A program made the position numbers and the translations under genes. A DNA stretch of 64,000 nt from Flavobacterium sp. HSC-32F16 (GTDB lineage Bacteria > Bacteroidota > Bacteroidia > Flavobacteriales > Flavobacteriaceae): NCBI RefSeq assembly GCF_024171645.1, contig NZ_JALKAC010000001.1, forward strand, positions 1 through 64,000. Direction: 5' to 3'. The notes beneath the pieces were generated by a model, which saw only the letters and a program-made list of their open reading frames with translations, was not told the origin of the DNA and did no database searches. Shown in pieces: positions 42,672 through 51,370 of this stretch. Positions within the stretch are counted from its first letter, which is position 1. Each line of letters opens with the position of its first letter.

Positions 42672-43388
42672 ATGGCAGAGTGGACAGAAAGAGCCGAGCT
42701 TTTATTTACAAAAGAAGGATTAGAAAATTTGCGTAATGCAAATGTGTTAGTAGTAGGTTTAGGCGGTGTTGGATCGTTTGCAGCCGAATTTTTAGCAAGA
42801 GCAGGAGTGGGAAATATGACAATTGTAGACGGTGACGTTGTAGATATTACCAATATTAACAGACAATTGCCGGCTTTGCATTCTACAGTTGGAGAACCAA
42901 AAATTAAAATTGTCGGAGATCGTTTAATGGATATTAATCCGGAATTAAAACTAACTCGTGTTAAGGAATTTTTATCGCCGGAACGTGCTTTTGAAATCGT
43001 TTCTCCAGAATTTGACTATGTTTTAGATTGTATTGACAGTATTACCCCAAAACTGAATTTAATTATTGCTGCAAAGCGTAAAAGAGTTAAAATTATCAGC
43101 AGTATGGGAGCAGGAGGAAAGATGCTGGCTTCTAAAGTTAAGGTAGCTGATATTTCTAAAACTATCAATTGTTATTTTTCTAAAACAATTCGTAAGCGTT
43201 TAAAAGCGGTAAAAATCAATAAATTAAAAGTGGTTTTTTCATCAGAAATTCAAGATGAAAACAGCTTAAAATTAACCGACGGAAAAAACTTTAAAAAATC
43301 TTTCTACGGAACAAACAGTTATATGCCAGGTTTATTCGGACTTCATGCAGCAGAAACAGTAATTCGTTATTTACTTAAAAAAGAGTAG
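42672..43388 (+). CDS. tcdA: tRNA threonylcarbamoyladenosine dehydratase (TcdA/CsdL)
   Basis: A 238-residue E1-like (ThiF) protein that converts t6A to cyclic t6A at position 37 of ANN-decoding tRNAs. The nucleotide-binding motif GLGGVGS is at 29-35; IVDGDVVDITNINRQ, PKIKIVGDRLMDINPE and DCIDSITPKLNLI follow. Its length and the start MAEWTERAELLFTKEGLENL match TcdA. The gap upstream holds a CCTGAAACAAA motif that recurs after the gene. It is probably read together with the TatD gene. Confidence 0.85.
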   Translation: MAEWTERAELLFTKEGLENLRNANVLVVGLGGVGSFAAEFLARAGVGNMTIVDGDVVDITNINRQLPALHSTVGEPKIKIVGDRLMDINPELKLTRVKEFLSPERAFEIVSPEFDYVLDCIDSITPKLNLIIAAKRKRVKIISSMGAGGKMLASKVKVADISKTINCYFSKTIRKRLKAVKINKLKVVFSSEIQDENSLKLTDGKNFKKSFYGTNSYMPGLFGLHAAETVIRYLLKKE

Positions 43389-43393
43389 AAGTT

Positions 43394-43478
43394 TTTGTTT
43401 CAAGTTTAAGTTTCACGTTCTAAACGTATAAACTTTGTGAAAGTTACCAAAGCCCATTAACTTGAAACATGAAACAAA
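43394..43478. repeat. Intergenic inverted repeat (TTTGTTTCAAGTTT type)
   Basis: Arms 43394-43412 and 43459-43478 are complementary except for one mismatch and one bulge, with a 46-base spacer. A further CCTGAAACAAA follows at about 43484 and a similar segment occurs before the tcdA gene near 42634. Confidence 0.65.
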
Positions 43479-43524
43479 GAAAACCTGAAACAAAAAAACG
43501 TAGAATCTTAGCAACTTAAAAGAA

Positions 43525-44187
43525 ATGATTAAAACAGTAATTTTTGATATGGACGGCGTAATTGTAGATACAGAACCCGTTCACCGTTATGCATACTACA
43601 AACAATTTTCAGAATTAAATATTGAAGTACCAGAGGAAATGTACACTTCGTTTACTGGATTTTCGACTCGAAATACGTTTCAGGCTTTAAAAGGAAATTT
43701 TCCATCAATTGAGCATGAAGTTGAAGATTTAATTCAGCGAAAAAGAAATCTTTTTAATGATGCTTTTGATACAAAAGAAGATTTGTACTTATTAGAAGGT
43801 GTAGACGATTTAATTAAAGATTTATACAAAAGCGGAATCCAGTTAATTTTGGCTTCATCGGCTTCAAAAGTTACGATCGAGCGTGTATTTACGAGGTTTA
43901 ATCTGCATCAATATTTTTCTCATATTGTAAGTGGTGAGGATTTCCCGCAGTCAAAACCAAATCCGGCCATTTTTATTCATGCTGCATCATTGTCAACTGC
44001 TCCTAAAGACCAATGTATCATTATAGAAGACAGTACAAATGGTGTAAAAGCAGCAAAAGCTGCTGGAATATACTGTGTTGGTTACAACAGCGATCATTCA
44101 TTTATGCAGGATCTTACTGAAGCCGATATGGTTATCAATAATTTCAACGAATTAAATGCTGAAAAAATATCACAGATCAAAGCTTGA
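43525..44187 (+). CDS. HAD-superfamily hydrolase, beta-phosphoglucomutase-like
   Basis: A 220-residue HAD hydrolase. Motif I is DMDGVIVDTEP (8-18) with the nucleophile Asp8, motif II includes LASSASK, motif III is SKPNPAIF and motif IV is IIEDSTNGVKAAKAAG. A small helical cap lies between 15 and 85. The set fits the beta-phosphoglucomutase/phosphatase group; the substrate is a small phosphorylated sugar or nucleotide but cannot be specified. It follows tcdA across an inverted repeat, and the DUF2911 gene with its own promoter comes next. Confidence 0.85.
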   Translation: MIKTVIFDMDGVIVDTEPVHRYAYYKQFSELNIEVPEEMYTSFTGFSTRNTFQALKGNFPSIEHEVEDLIQRKRNLFNDAFDTKEDLYLLEGVDDLIKDLYKSGIQLILASSASKVTIERVFTRFNLHQYFSHIVSGEDFPQSKPNPAIFIHAASLSTAPKDQCIIIEDSTNGVKAAKAAGIYCVGYNSDHSFMQDLTEADMVINNFNELNAEKISQIKA

Positions 44188-44205
44188 ATTATATAAAATT
44201 TAACA

Positions 44206-44234
44206 TTTGTTCGATAATTGAATTCGTAAATTTG
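44206..44234 (+). promoter_or_regulatory. Promoter of the DUF2911 gene
   Basis: TTTG (44206-44209), 17 bases, TAAATTTG (44227-44234), 22 bases before the ATG. Confidence 0.7.
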
Positions 44235-44256
44235 AAAAAAACAAATAAACTCAATA

Positions 44257-45099
44257 ATGAAAAAAATACTTATTGCATTAGCCATCATTTTGGCTCCTTT
44301 TGCTGCTGAAGCTCAAGTTAAAACGCCGCAAGCGAGTCCAAAAGCATATATTAAACAAGCAGTTGGTTTAACTGACGTTGAAGTTACGTATTCAAGACCA
44401 GGTGCCAGAGGCAGAGCTGTTTTTGGAAATTTAGTTCCATTTGGTAAACTTTGGAGAACCGGGGCAAACGAAAATACAATCATTAATTTTAGTGATGATG
44501 TTGTAATTGATGGTAAAACTTTGAAAAAAGGAAAGTATGCAATTTATACAATTCCTAAAATCGAAAGCTGGGAAGTGATTTTTTATCTTTCTACAGACAA
44601 CTGGGGACTTCCTGAAAACTGGAACGATCAATATGTTGTTTTAAGAACGACGGTAAAAGAAAATGCATTGCCAACTCCGGTTGAAACTTTTACAATTGGA
44701 ATTAATGGTTTAGATCCAAATTTTGCTTATTTAGAAATGGCTTGGGAAAACTCTCACGTTGCTTTAAAATTTGAAGTTCCAACAGCTAAAACAGCTGTGG
44801 CTAGTATTGAAAAAACATTAGCCGGACCAACATGGAATGATTATTTTGCATCTGCACAATATTTATTCTCTTCTAATGGAAATGTAGAAACAGCAAGAAC
44901 TTATGTTGATAAAGCTTTAGATATGAGCACTGAAAAGCCTTATTATGTTACAAGATTAAAATCTTTAATTCAGGCAAAACAAGGTGATAAAAAAGGAGCG
45001 GTTGAAACTGCAAAAGCTTCTTTGGCAGCAGCCGAAGCTGCAAACAACCAAGATTATGTAAAAATGAATAAAGACAGTATCTCTGAGTGGAGTAGATAA
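44257..45099 (+). CDS. Exported DUF2911 protein
   Basis: A 280-residue protein with signal peptide (MKKILIALAIILAPFAAEAQ). The DUF2911 core is recognisable in VEVTYSRPGARGRAVFGNLVPFGKLWRTGANENTIINFSDDVVIDGKTLKKGKYAIYTIP, followed by a C-terminal helical tail with TPR-like features (ETARTYVDKALDMS ... KKGAVETAKASLAAAEAANN). The family is common in Bacteroidota but has no established biochemical role. It has a consensus promoter and a strong terminator, so it is a single-gene unit. Confidence 0.85.
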   Translation: MKKILIALAIILAPFAAEAQVKTPQASPKAYIKQAVGLTDVEVTYSRPGARGRAVFGNLVPFGKLWRTGANENTIINFSDDVVIDGKTLKKGKYAIYTIPKIESWEVIFYLSTDNWGLPENWNDQYVVLRTTVKENALPTPVETFTIGINGLDPNFAYLEMAWENSHVALKFEVPTAKTAVASIEKTLAGPTWNDYFASAQYLFSSNGNVETARTYVDKALDMSTEKPYYVTRLKSLIQAKQGDKKGAVETAKASLAAAEAANNQDYVKMNKDSISEWSR

Positions 45100-45120
45100 G
45101 GTTTAATTTCTAATAATACT

Positions 45121-45171
45121 AAAAAATCCAAATTCTAAAGACTTTAAAGCTTTTGAATTTGGATTTTTTAT
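45121..45171 (+). terminator. Rho-independent terminator of the DUF2911 gene
   Basis: A perfect 15-bp stem (45121-45135 with 45155-45169) ending in a T tract. Its A/T tracts on both sides would also serve the convergent GNAT gene. Confidence 0.9.
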
Positions 45172-45187
45172 TTTAATTTTTATCAAT

Positions 45188-45685
45188 TTATTTCAAAATC
45201 AACTGCATGAAAACCAGATCAAGCCAATGCTCAAATTTGTAGCCCACTTCGCGAATAGTTCCTGTTACGACAAAGCCAAATTTTTCATGAAAAGCAATGC
45301 TTCCTGCGTTATCTGCATCAATGGCTCCAATCATAACGTGAAATCCTTGTTCTTTGGCTAAACGAATTAATTCCGTCAATAATTTTGATCCAATGCCTTT
45401 TCCAATTACATTATCGACTACATAAACAGAATGTTCTACAGTATATTGATACCCAATTTTTTCTCTAAATTGGCCATAACTTCCAAAACCTACTACTTCG
45501 CCATCTAAATCGGCTACAACAATAGGCAGTTTTTTCATTTTTTTATCTTCAAACCACTTAGTTTGCACTTCAAGCGTTTGAATATCGTAACTATAATTTG
45601 CAGTTGTATGCAGGATAGAATGATTTACAATTTCCAGAATTTTTTCTAAATCATTTGTAGTTGCAGGTCTAAGTATAACGCTCAT
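45188..45685 (-). CDS. GNAT acetyltransferase, phosphinothricin N-acetyltransferase-like
   Basis: A 165-residue GNAT enzyme. The start MSVILRPATTNDLEKILEIVNHSI, then GFGSYGQFREKIGYQYTVEHSVYVVDNVIGKGIGSKLL (acetyl-CoA-binding Q/R-x-x-G-x-G/A turn GKGIGS) and ADNAGSIAFHEKFGFVVTGTIREVGYKF match the Pat family. These enzymes acetylate amino-acid-like compounds such as phosphinothricin or methionine sulfoximine. The open frame extends eight codons upstream to a GTG at 45709, but ATG at 45685 fits the family start. It is convergent with the DUF2911 gene. Confidence 0.85.
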   Translation of the reverse strand: MSVILRPATTNDLEKILEIVNHSILHTTANYSYDIQTLEVQTKWFEDKKMKKLPIVVADLDGEVVGFGSYGQFREKIGYQYTVEHSVYVVDNVIGKGIGSKLLTELIRLAKEQGFHVMIGAIDADNAGSIAFHEKFGFVVTGTIREVGYKFEHWLDLVFMQLILK

Positions 45686-45742
45686 GTTTTGGTTGTTTTG
45701 AAAATTCACGGATTAATTGTGAAATCCATATTTTTTAAAGTT

Positions 45743-46918
45743 TTATTTTGAATTTAATTCAGCAAGTAAAGTATCAACATCTTTTGTATTCCAGCCCATT
45801 TCTTTACCGATTGCTTTGGCATCTTTTGCATATTTTAATGCCTGTTTTTTATCTTTAATTTTATTGTAAAGTCGGGCTAGGAGCAAATTTCCATCGAATG
45901 AATCATTTAATTCTAACGAATGTTTTACCCAAAAAATTGATTTTTTAAGACTTTCCGTATCATTAATATGTTTTAAATACGTCTGACCAATATCTTTTAA
46001 GAAACTCGCATCTTTCCAAACCAATTTCTCAGTTTCTTCGAGAGTAACTTTTTTATAGAAATTCCATTTTTCAGTTCGTTCAGCCAGCGTCAAATCAAAT
46101 TTAAAAACAAGAGAATCGGTTTTTTGTAATTTTATTGATTTAGCCACTTCTCTTTGTTTATAATAGTTTAGAGTGTCTAAATTGTCCACCAAAGGTCGAA
46201 GCAATTCATTTACAATACTTTCTATTTTTCGGTCTATACGATTTTGAGATGCTACAGCAGCAAATTCTTTTTCATGTTTTAAAACATATTGAAATTCTCT
46301 CGAATTAATATCTGTAACACCATTTGCAATTACTCTCCAGTTCGTTTCACTTACCAATTGAGTATCAGATTGTGTCTGCAGGTAAATATGGGTTGGAATC
46401 GATAATTCAGTTCTGTCTTTTCCTTTCTTTAAAGTATTCAAATAATTAAAAAACTTGTTAGAATTACTCGGATCAGCCAAAAATTCCTTTTCTAGATAAG
46501 GAAGCTGAAATTTTGGATTTAAAGCATAACCAGCTTCAGCTAAAAACTCAGGTGTTTTCATTTCGCCTTTTAAAGCATATATAAGCGTTTCATTTGAATC
46601 TAAAAACAAAAATGCAGGAAGAGAAGTTGTTTTAAATTTATTTTTAAGAGCTATTCCTTCTTCTTTCTCCACATTTTTCCAAATACAGATGTAATTTTTA
46701 TTTAAAAAATCCATCACTTTAGCATCACTGAAAACTTCTTTTTTCATTTGATTACAATGCGGACACCAATCGGCATAAAGCATAACAAAAATAGGTTTTC
46801 CATCTGTTTTAGCATTTTCTAATGCCGTTTTGTATGATATTCCATCAACAGAAAATTGATTTTGAGATTGTACGGCTTGGAGCGAAACGAAAAGGAAAAG
46901 TAAATATAAGAAACGCAT
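45743..46918 (-). CDS. Exported thioredoxin-fold protein with helical repeat tail
   Basis: A 391-residue protein with a signal peptide (MRFLYLLFLFVSLQAVQSQ). A thioredoxin-like domain (about 20-130) has the CPHC redox motif (Cys52, Cys55) in ADWCPHCNQMKKEVF and a cis-Pro in TTSLPAFLFL. A helical C-terminal half follows, ending in a TPR-like pair (FDGNLLLARLYNKIKDKKQALKYAKDAKAIG). It probably reduces or shuffles disulfides in the periplasm. It is divergent from menD, with a candidate -7 element (TATATTTG on minus) at 46954-46961. Confidence 0.85.
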   Translation of the reverse strand: MRFLYLLFLFVSLQAVQSQNQFSVDGISYKTALENAKTDGKPIFVMLYADWCPHCNQMKKEVFSDAKVMDFLNKNYICIWKNVEKEEGIALKNKFKTTSLPAFLFLDSNETLIYALKGEMKTPEFLAEAGYALNPKFQLPYLEKEFLADPSNSNKFFNYLNTLKKGKDRTELSIPTHIYLQTQSDTQLVSETNWRVIANGVTDINSREFQYVLKHEKEFAAVASQNRIDRKIESIVNELLRPLVDNLDTLNYYKQREVAKSIKLQKTDSLVFKFDLTLAERTEKWNFYKKVTLEETEKLVWKDASFLKDIGQTYLKHINDTESLKKSIFWVKHSLELNDSFDGNLLLARLYNKIKDKKQALKYAKDAKAIGKEMGWNTKDVDTLLAELNSK

Positions 46919-46953
46919 AAACAGTTTATTTTAATAGAGAAAATTCTGTTTTA

Positions 46954-46961
46954 CAAATATA
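46954..46961 (-). promoter_or_regulatory. Candidate -7 element of the thioredoxin-like gene
   Basis: TATATTTG on the minus strand, 35 bases before the start. No well-spaced TTG was found. Confidence 0.4.
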
Positions 46962-47027
46962 TCCTCTTTTTCTAAAAACAGTCTTAATATCTTCCTAATA
47001 TATAAGTTAAATCAGGCGCGAAGTTTG

Positions 47028-47035
47028 TAACTTTG
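47028..47035 (+). promoter_or_regulatory. Candidate -7 element of menD
   Basis: TAACTTTG, 59 bases before the ATG at 47095. The -33 side is unconvincing. Confidence 0.4.
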
Positions 47036-47094
47036 TACTTGTAAAAGAAAATATTTAAGCATATATTTTTTTAGAATATTATACACCATTTAGA

Positions 47095-48759
47095 ATGATT
47101 TACCCCAAAATAGCGCTTGCACAAAGCATTATCGAGATCTGTGCAGCAAAAGGAATTTTCAATATTATAATTTCTCCTGGTTCACGAAACGCGCCTTTAA
47201 CTATTGGTTTCGCTCAAAATCCGAATTTTAAATGTTACAGTATTGCAGATGAACGATGTGCAGCATTTTTCGCCTTAGGAATAGCACAACAGACTAAAAA
47301 GCCAACGGCGGTTGTTTGTACTTCTGGTTCGGCATTATTAAATTATTATCCGGCTGTAGCCGAAGCATTCTACAGTCAGATTCCACTAATTGTAATCTCA
47401 GCAGATCGTCCGCAGAGTAAAATAGATATTGGGGACGGACAAACCATTCGCCAGGAAAATGTCTTTTTAAATCATTCGGTTTTTAATGCTAATTTAACCG
47501 AAGATGCTTCTTTGGAAAATGACTTAAAAATTAATAAAGCCATAGAAACTGCGATTCTTCAAAAAGGCCCCGTACATATTAATGCCCCTTTTGAAGAACC
47601 TTTATATGAAACGGTTTCAGAACTTTCTGTTTCACCAAAAATTACCAATTCAGAGGAGATTCTCGGAACAAAAATCATCGAAAATGAAGCCGAAATTGTG
47701 TCAATCTGGAATTCGTCAAAAAGAAAATTAATTCTTATTGGAGGAATAAACGAAGTCAATTCTGTAGATCAGGAAATTTTGGAAAATTTTGCCAAAGACC
47801 CATCGATTGTAGTACTTACAGAAACTACTTCAAACCTCCATAATCCCAGCTTTATTAACAGCATTGATAGCTTAATTACGCCATTTGATGATTTTGATTT
47901 TAAAGAATTAGAGCCTGAAATTTTGATCACTTTTGGAGGTATGATAGTATCGAAGCGTATTAAAGCTTTTTTACGAAAATATAAGCCCGTACATCATTGG
48001 CATATAGATACATTACGAGCTTATGATACATTTAATGCTTTAAGTAAGCATTTTGTAATGGAACCGAATGATTTCTTCAAAGAACTGCTTCCAAAAACAG
48101 AATTTGTTTCGAGCAAGTATTTCTCAAAAATTGATAAAATTTACGATTTAAGAAAAATCCGGAAACAAGAATATTTAGACAAAATTTCTTTTTCGGATTT
48201 TAAAGTATTTGAAAAAGTAATAGAATCTCTTCCTAAAAACAGTCAGCTTCAAATTAGTAACAGTTCTGCAATTCGATATGCACAATTAATTGAAATTGAT
48301 CCTTCAATCGAAGTTTATTGTAACAGAGGAACAAGCGGTATTGATGGCAGCACATCTACAGCTGTGGGTGCAGCAGTAGCAAACGCAAAGCAAACTGTTT
48401 TTATTACGGGTGATATTAGTTTCTTATATGACAGCAATGCGTTGTGGAATTCGTACATACCAAAAAACTTTAAAATTATTTTGATTAATAATGGCGGAGG
48501 CGGAATATTCAGGATTTTACCCGGTCATCAGGAAAAACCGGTTTTTAATACCTATTTTGAAACTGCACATCATTTAACTGCTGAACATTTGGCTAAAATG
48601 TATCAATGTAATTATTTCAAAGCAAATGATTTACCGTCATTAAATGAAAATTTGGAATTTCTTTATAATTCAAACGAAACGCCGGGCATTTTGGAAGTGT
48701 TTACACCTATGTTAGAAAACGATGCAATTTTGAAGCAATATTTTAAAGAATTAATCTAA
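47095..48759 (+). CDS. menD: 2-succinyl-5-enolpyruvyl-6-hydroxy-3-cyclohexene-1-carboxylate synthase
   Basis: A 554-residue thiamine-diphosphate enzyme of menaquinone synthesis, joining isochorismate with 2-oxoglutarate. Recognisable parts are IISPGSRNAPLTIGFAQNP near the start, AVVCTSGSALLNYYPAVAEAFYSQIPLIVISADRP, and the ThDP motif GDISFLYDSNALWNS ... IILINNGGGGIFRILPG in the C-terminal half. Length is right for MenD. menB, menA and menC are encoded downstream on the same strand, interleaved with unrelated genes. Confidence 0.95.
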   Translation: MIYPKIALAQSIIEICAAKGIFNIIISPGSRNAPLTIGFAQNPNFKCYSIADERCAAFFALGIAQQTKKPTAVVCTSGSALLNYYPAVAEAFYSQIPLIVISADRPQSKIDIGDGQTIRQENVFLNHSVFNANLTEDASLENDLKINKAIETAILQKGPVHINAPFEEPLYETVSELSVSPKITNSEEILGTKIIENEAEIVSIWNSSKRKLILIGGINEVNSVDQEILENFAKDPSIVVLTETTSNLHNPSFINSIDSLITPFDDFDFKELEPEILITFGGMIVSKRIKAFLRKYKPVHHWHIDTLRAYDTFNALSKHFVMEPNDFFKELLPKTEFVSSKYFSKIDKIYDLRKIRKQEYLDKISFSDFKVFEKVIESLPKNSQLQISNSSAIRYAQLIEIDPSIEVYCNRGTSGIDGSTSTAVGAAVANAKQTVFITGDISFLYDSNALWNSYIPKNFKIILINNGGGGIFRILPGHQEKPVFNTYFETAHHLTAEHLAKMYQCNYFKANDLPSLNENLEFLYNSNETPGILEVFTPMLENDAILKQYFKELI

Positions 48760-48788
48760 TTAAAAGTAGGTTAAATATTGTTAAATAT

Positions 48789-48819
48789 TTTGTTTGACTT
48801 TTAATATTATTTATATTTG
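48789..48819 (+). promoter_or_regulatory. Promoter of the DUF2853 gene
   Basis: TTTG (48789-48792), 19 bases, TATATTTG (48812-48819): an exact consensus match, with the ATG at 48848 some 28 bases downstream. It decides against an upstream start at 48794, which lies inside it. Confidence 0.8.
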
Positions 48820-48847
48820 GTTCTATATAACCAATATTAAATTTATT

Positions 48848-49189
48848 ATGAGCAAAAGAGAAGAATTAATTCAAAAGTATGCAGCAGATCTAAAGGACAA
48901 ATGCGGAGTAACTCCAAATCTGGATTTACTAACAAAAGTAACCATTGGCTGTGGTCCGTCAATTTATAATGCTGATGCTTCTACGGTAGCGGGAAGCCAG
49001 CAATCTGAATTAGACACGGTTAAAAATAACTTTTTAATCAAGAAATTAGGACTTCCTGCGGGGTCGCCCTTAGATGAAGCCATACATTCTGTTTTAGAAA
49101 AATATGGCAAATCAAATAAGCATAAATACAGAGTTGTTGTGTATTATTTGCTGACTGTACATTTTAAAAAAGAAAGTGTTTACAAATAA
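48848..49189 (+). CDS. DUF2853 protein
   Basis: A 113-residue cytoplasmic protein. It begins MSKREELIQKYAADLKDKCGVTPNLDLLTKVTIGCGPSIYNADASTVAG, the DUF2853 pattern, and ends with HKYRVVVYYLLTVHF. It is a small helical protein without known function. The frame extends upstream to 48794, but the extension (MTFNIIYIWFY...) lies over the promoter and is not credible. It has its own promoter and terminator between menD and the Imm70 gene. Confidence 0.85.
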   Translation: MSKREELIQKYAADLKDKCGVTPNLDLLTKVTIGCGPSIYNADASTVAGSQQSELDTVKNNFLIKKLGLPAGSPLDEAIHSVLEKYGKSNKHKYRVVVYYLLTVHFKKESVYK

Positions 49190-49196
49190 AATTAAT

Positions 49197-49220
49197 GCGT
49201 CTTTTTTGACGCTTTTTTTT
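49197..49220 (+). terminator. Rho-independent terminator of the DUF2853 gene
   Basis: A 5-bp GC-rich stem GCGTC/GACGC (49197-49201 with 49208-49212), T6 loop and a T tract. Confidence 0.75.
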
Positions 49221-49226
49221 TGTTTA

Positions 49227-49637
49227 TTATTGAATTAATAAATCGGTTCGATCATTATTTGCTTTTGATAAAGCTTCAAAAAAGATTTCAAATAAATCTT
49301 TACCGCTGCTAGTTAGAAAATAATTTGATAAATTAGTAATTTCAGGGTTTATGTTATCTCCCCAAGGAGGGGTTAGACTCAGATTTTCAATATCCCAAAT
49401 AATCTTTGAAGGGGGAATTTTTCCAAAATCTATCTGTATTTTTTTTAATTCATCAATAGCTTTATCAATATTTTTATTTTTTAATTCTCCTTGATAAAGT
49501 TCATTCATTAAAATTGGATATATACTGCCCCAATTTTCTTTTTCTAAATGATATGCAATGTTTGAAAAGAAACAATGAAAAAAATCTCCAGTTCCAATTT
49601 CAAACCAATAGTTGCTTACTTTTAATCCTATAGCCAT
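49227..49637 (-). CDS. Orphan immunity protein, Imm70-like
   Basis: A 136-residue acidic cytoplasmic protein without signal peptide. MAIGLKVSNYWFEIGTGDFFHCFFS, then WGSIYPILMNELYQGEL and PPSKIIWDIENLSLTPPWGDNI resemble the Imm70 family of polymorphic toxin immunity proteins. No toxin gene flanks it; neighbours are DUF2853 and CvfB genes. It may protect against toxins delivered by other cells, or be the remnant of a lost toxin-immunity pair. A candidate -7 element (TATATTTG on minus, 49655-49662) lies upstream. Family assignment is by recall of the motif pattern. Confidence 0.65.
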   Translation of the reverse strand: MAIGLKVSNYWFEIGTGDFFHCFFSNIAYHLEKENWGSIYPILMNELYQGELKNKNIDKAIDELKKIQIDFGKIPPSKIIWDIENLSLTPPWGDNINPEITNLSNYFLTSSGKDLFEIFFEALSKANNDRTDLLIQ

Positions 49638-49654
49638 TGCTATTTATTTTTTTG

Positions 49655-49662
49655 CAAATATA
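49655..49662 (-). promoter_or_regulatory. Candidate -7 element of the Imm70-like gene
   Basis: TATATTTG on the minus strand, 17 bases before the start at 49637. No TTG at the usual distance. Confidence 0.4.
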
Positions 49663-49746
49663 ATAAGAAAAAACTTATATTTAGATTCGTTAAAATTATT
49701 AGCTGGCTATATAGCGAATTTTTCGCTTTCTCATTTTCAAACTTCG

Positions 49747-49754
49747 TACATTTG
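49747..49754 (+). promoter_or_regulatory. Candidate -7 element of the cvfB-like gene
   Basis: TACATTTG matches TAnnTTTG, 43 bases before the ATG at 49798. No clear -33 partner. The dyad GCGAA-TTT-TTCGC lies just upstream (about 49713-49725). Confidence 0.45.
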
Positions 49755-49797
49755 CACTTTAGAAATTCAGCTGTTAACAGCTTAGAACCTTATTATA

Positions 49798-50652
49798 ATG
49801 CTTGAAATAGGAAAATACAACACACTAACTATATTACGTGATACTAAAGTAGGTCTGTTTTTAGGGAACCCTGAAAAAGATCCGGAAGGAATTCACGATG
49901 TTTTATTACCAAACAAATACGTTCCAAACGAATTTGAAATAGGCGAAGAAATTATTGTTTTCGTTTATCTGGATCACGAACAGCGCCCGGTTGCGACTAC
50001 GCTTGAACCTTATATTTTATTGAATGAATTTGCTCTTTTAAGAGTAAACTACATAAATAACGTTGGCGCTTTTATGGATTGGGGAATGGAGAAAGATATT
50101 CTGGTTCCGTTTAAAGAACAAGCCCGCCCGATGGAAAAAGGGAAACGTTATTTAGTTTACCTTTATAAAGATGAGAAAACCAATCGTTTAGTAGCTTCGA
50201 GTAAAACGAATCAGTTTTTAAGTAATGATAACTTAACTGTTGAAAAAGGTGAGGAAGTAGATTTAATCGTATCGCACATTACAGAAATTGGAATAAATGT
50301 AATTATCAACGAACAGCACAAAGGACTTTTGTATAAGGATGAAGTCTATGACGATGCTATTAGAACGGGTGACAGAATGCGCGGTTATATTAAAAACATT
50401 CGTCCTGATAATAAAATAGACGTTGCACTGCAAATTCAGGGTTATCAAAGCATTGAACCCAATGCCGAAAAGATTTTAGACGAACTAAGAGCCAATAGGG
50501 GATTTTTACGTTTAAATGACAATTCACATCCTGAAGACATTAAGACCGTTCTAAAAATGAGTAAAAAGACCTTTAAAAAAGCCGTTGGAGCTTTGTATAA
50601 AGAGAAACTCATTGAAATCAAAGAAGATGGGATTTATCTTGTAAAAGAATAA
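49798..50652 (+). CDS. S1-like RNA-binding protein, CvfB family
   Basis: A 284-residue protein of the CvfB/YitL type. Two or three S1-like domains (LTILRDTKVGLFLGN, LLRVNYINNVGAFMDWGMEKDILVPF, VSHITEIGINVIINEQHKGLLY) are followed by a C-terminal winged helix (PEDIKTVLKMSKKTFKKAVGALYKEKLIEIKEDGIYLV). In Staphylococcus and pneumococcus members bind RNA and affect virulence or pleiotropic gene expression; here the role is unknown. The two-base SLS motifs differ from rpsA, so this is not a second S1. It is followed by a strong terminator. Confidence 0.85.
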   Translation: MLEIGKYNTLTILRDTKVGLFLGNPEKDPEGIHDVLLPNKYVPNEFEIGEEIIVFVYLDHEQRPVATTLEPYILLNEFALLRVNYINNVGAFMDWGMEKDILVPFKEQARPMEKGKRYLVYLYKDEKTNRLVASSKTNQFLSNDNLTVEKGEEVDLIVSHITEIGINVIINEQHKGLLYKDEVYDDAIRTGDRMRGYIKNIRPDNKIDVALQIQGYQSIEPNAEKILDELRANRGFLRLNDNSHPEDIKTVLKMSKKTFKKAVGALYKEKLIEIKEDGIYLVKE

Positions 50653-50678
50653 AATTCTGTAATTTAAGATATATAACA

Positions 50679-50715
50679 AGAAAGGCTGCTCATTACAAGC
50701 AGCCTTTCTCTTTTT
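50679..50715 (+). terminator. Rho-independent terminator of the cvfB-like gene
   Basis: A perfect 12-bp stem (50679-50690 with 50698-50709), 7-base loop and a T-rich tail. Confidence 0.9.
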
Positions 50716-51370
50716 ATTCTAGTTTTAAAAAAAATTGTAATTAAAAAAAAACAGAAATAAAATAATTCGAATTCATGTTGAAAGTAATAGCTTTATTAAT
50801 TTTTGAAACTACTTTCTCGATAGTATGTCTTTAAACAATTGATGCGTTTATCTTAAAAACAAAAATTAAATTTCACGGCTGATCCATTTGGTTTAATAAA
50901 ATAACTTATAGATGTTTTAGTTAGCATTTTTCCTCTTTTCGTAATCAATTTGATACTAATTACTAAACAATTCTAGCGTTTAACCTTAGGTGTTACTATT
51001 TTCTTTTTGCAGTCTTGACAAACGAATAAATCATTTGCTCATTTCTAATAGGTTTACTAATTAAGACCATAAAAAAATGAGCGACAAATTTTTTAAATTT
51101 TCTCAAAAAAATCATTTTTTAGGTTAATAAATCAGTGAAAGAAAATCAATCTTATATCAATAAAATAACTCGTATCTCATTGATTTCTAGGGTGTAAAAT
51201 TACTCATTATTTTCCAAAACTAATGTTAAAAAGTGTTATTTTTTAGAACCTGATATCAATTCTTAACATTGAAAGCGGTATTAATGCCGACTAAAACAAA
51301 AATGAATAGGTGAAAATGTAAAAAATGGTTTATTTTTACACTATAATTTTTTTAAATAAAACAAATAGAA
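50716..51370. other. Long AT-rich gap of 655 bases before menB
   Basis: No gene of normal length is visible. The minus strand at 50996-51070 has a 24-codon frame reading MVLISKPIRNEQMIYS, with protein-like residues but upstream stops in the same frame. Near-palindrome CGGTATTAATGCCG lies around 51278-51293. No consensus promoter match for menB was found, only an AT-rich stretch. Confidence 0.5.

Noticed and set aside
49798..50652. The cvfB-like gene as a second rpsA
   Set aside because: It has fewer S1-like domains and a C-terminal winged helix, which fits CvfB and not ribosomal protein S1.
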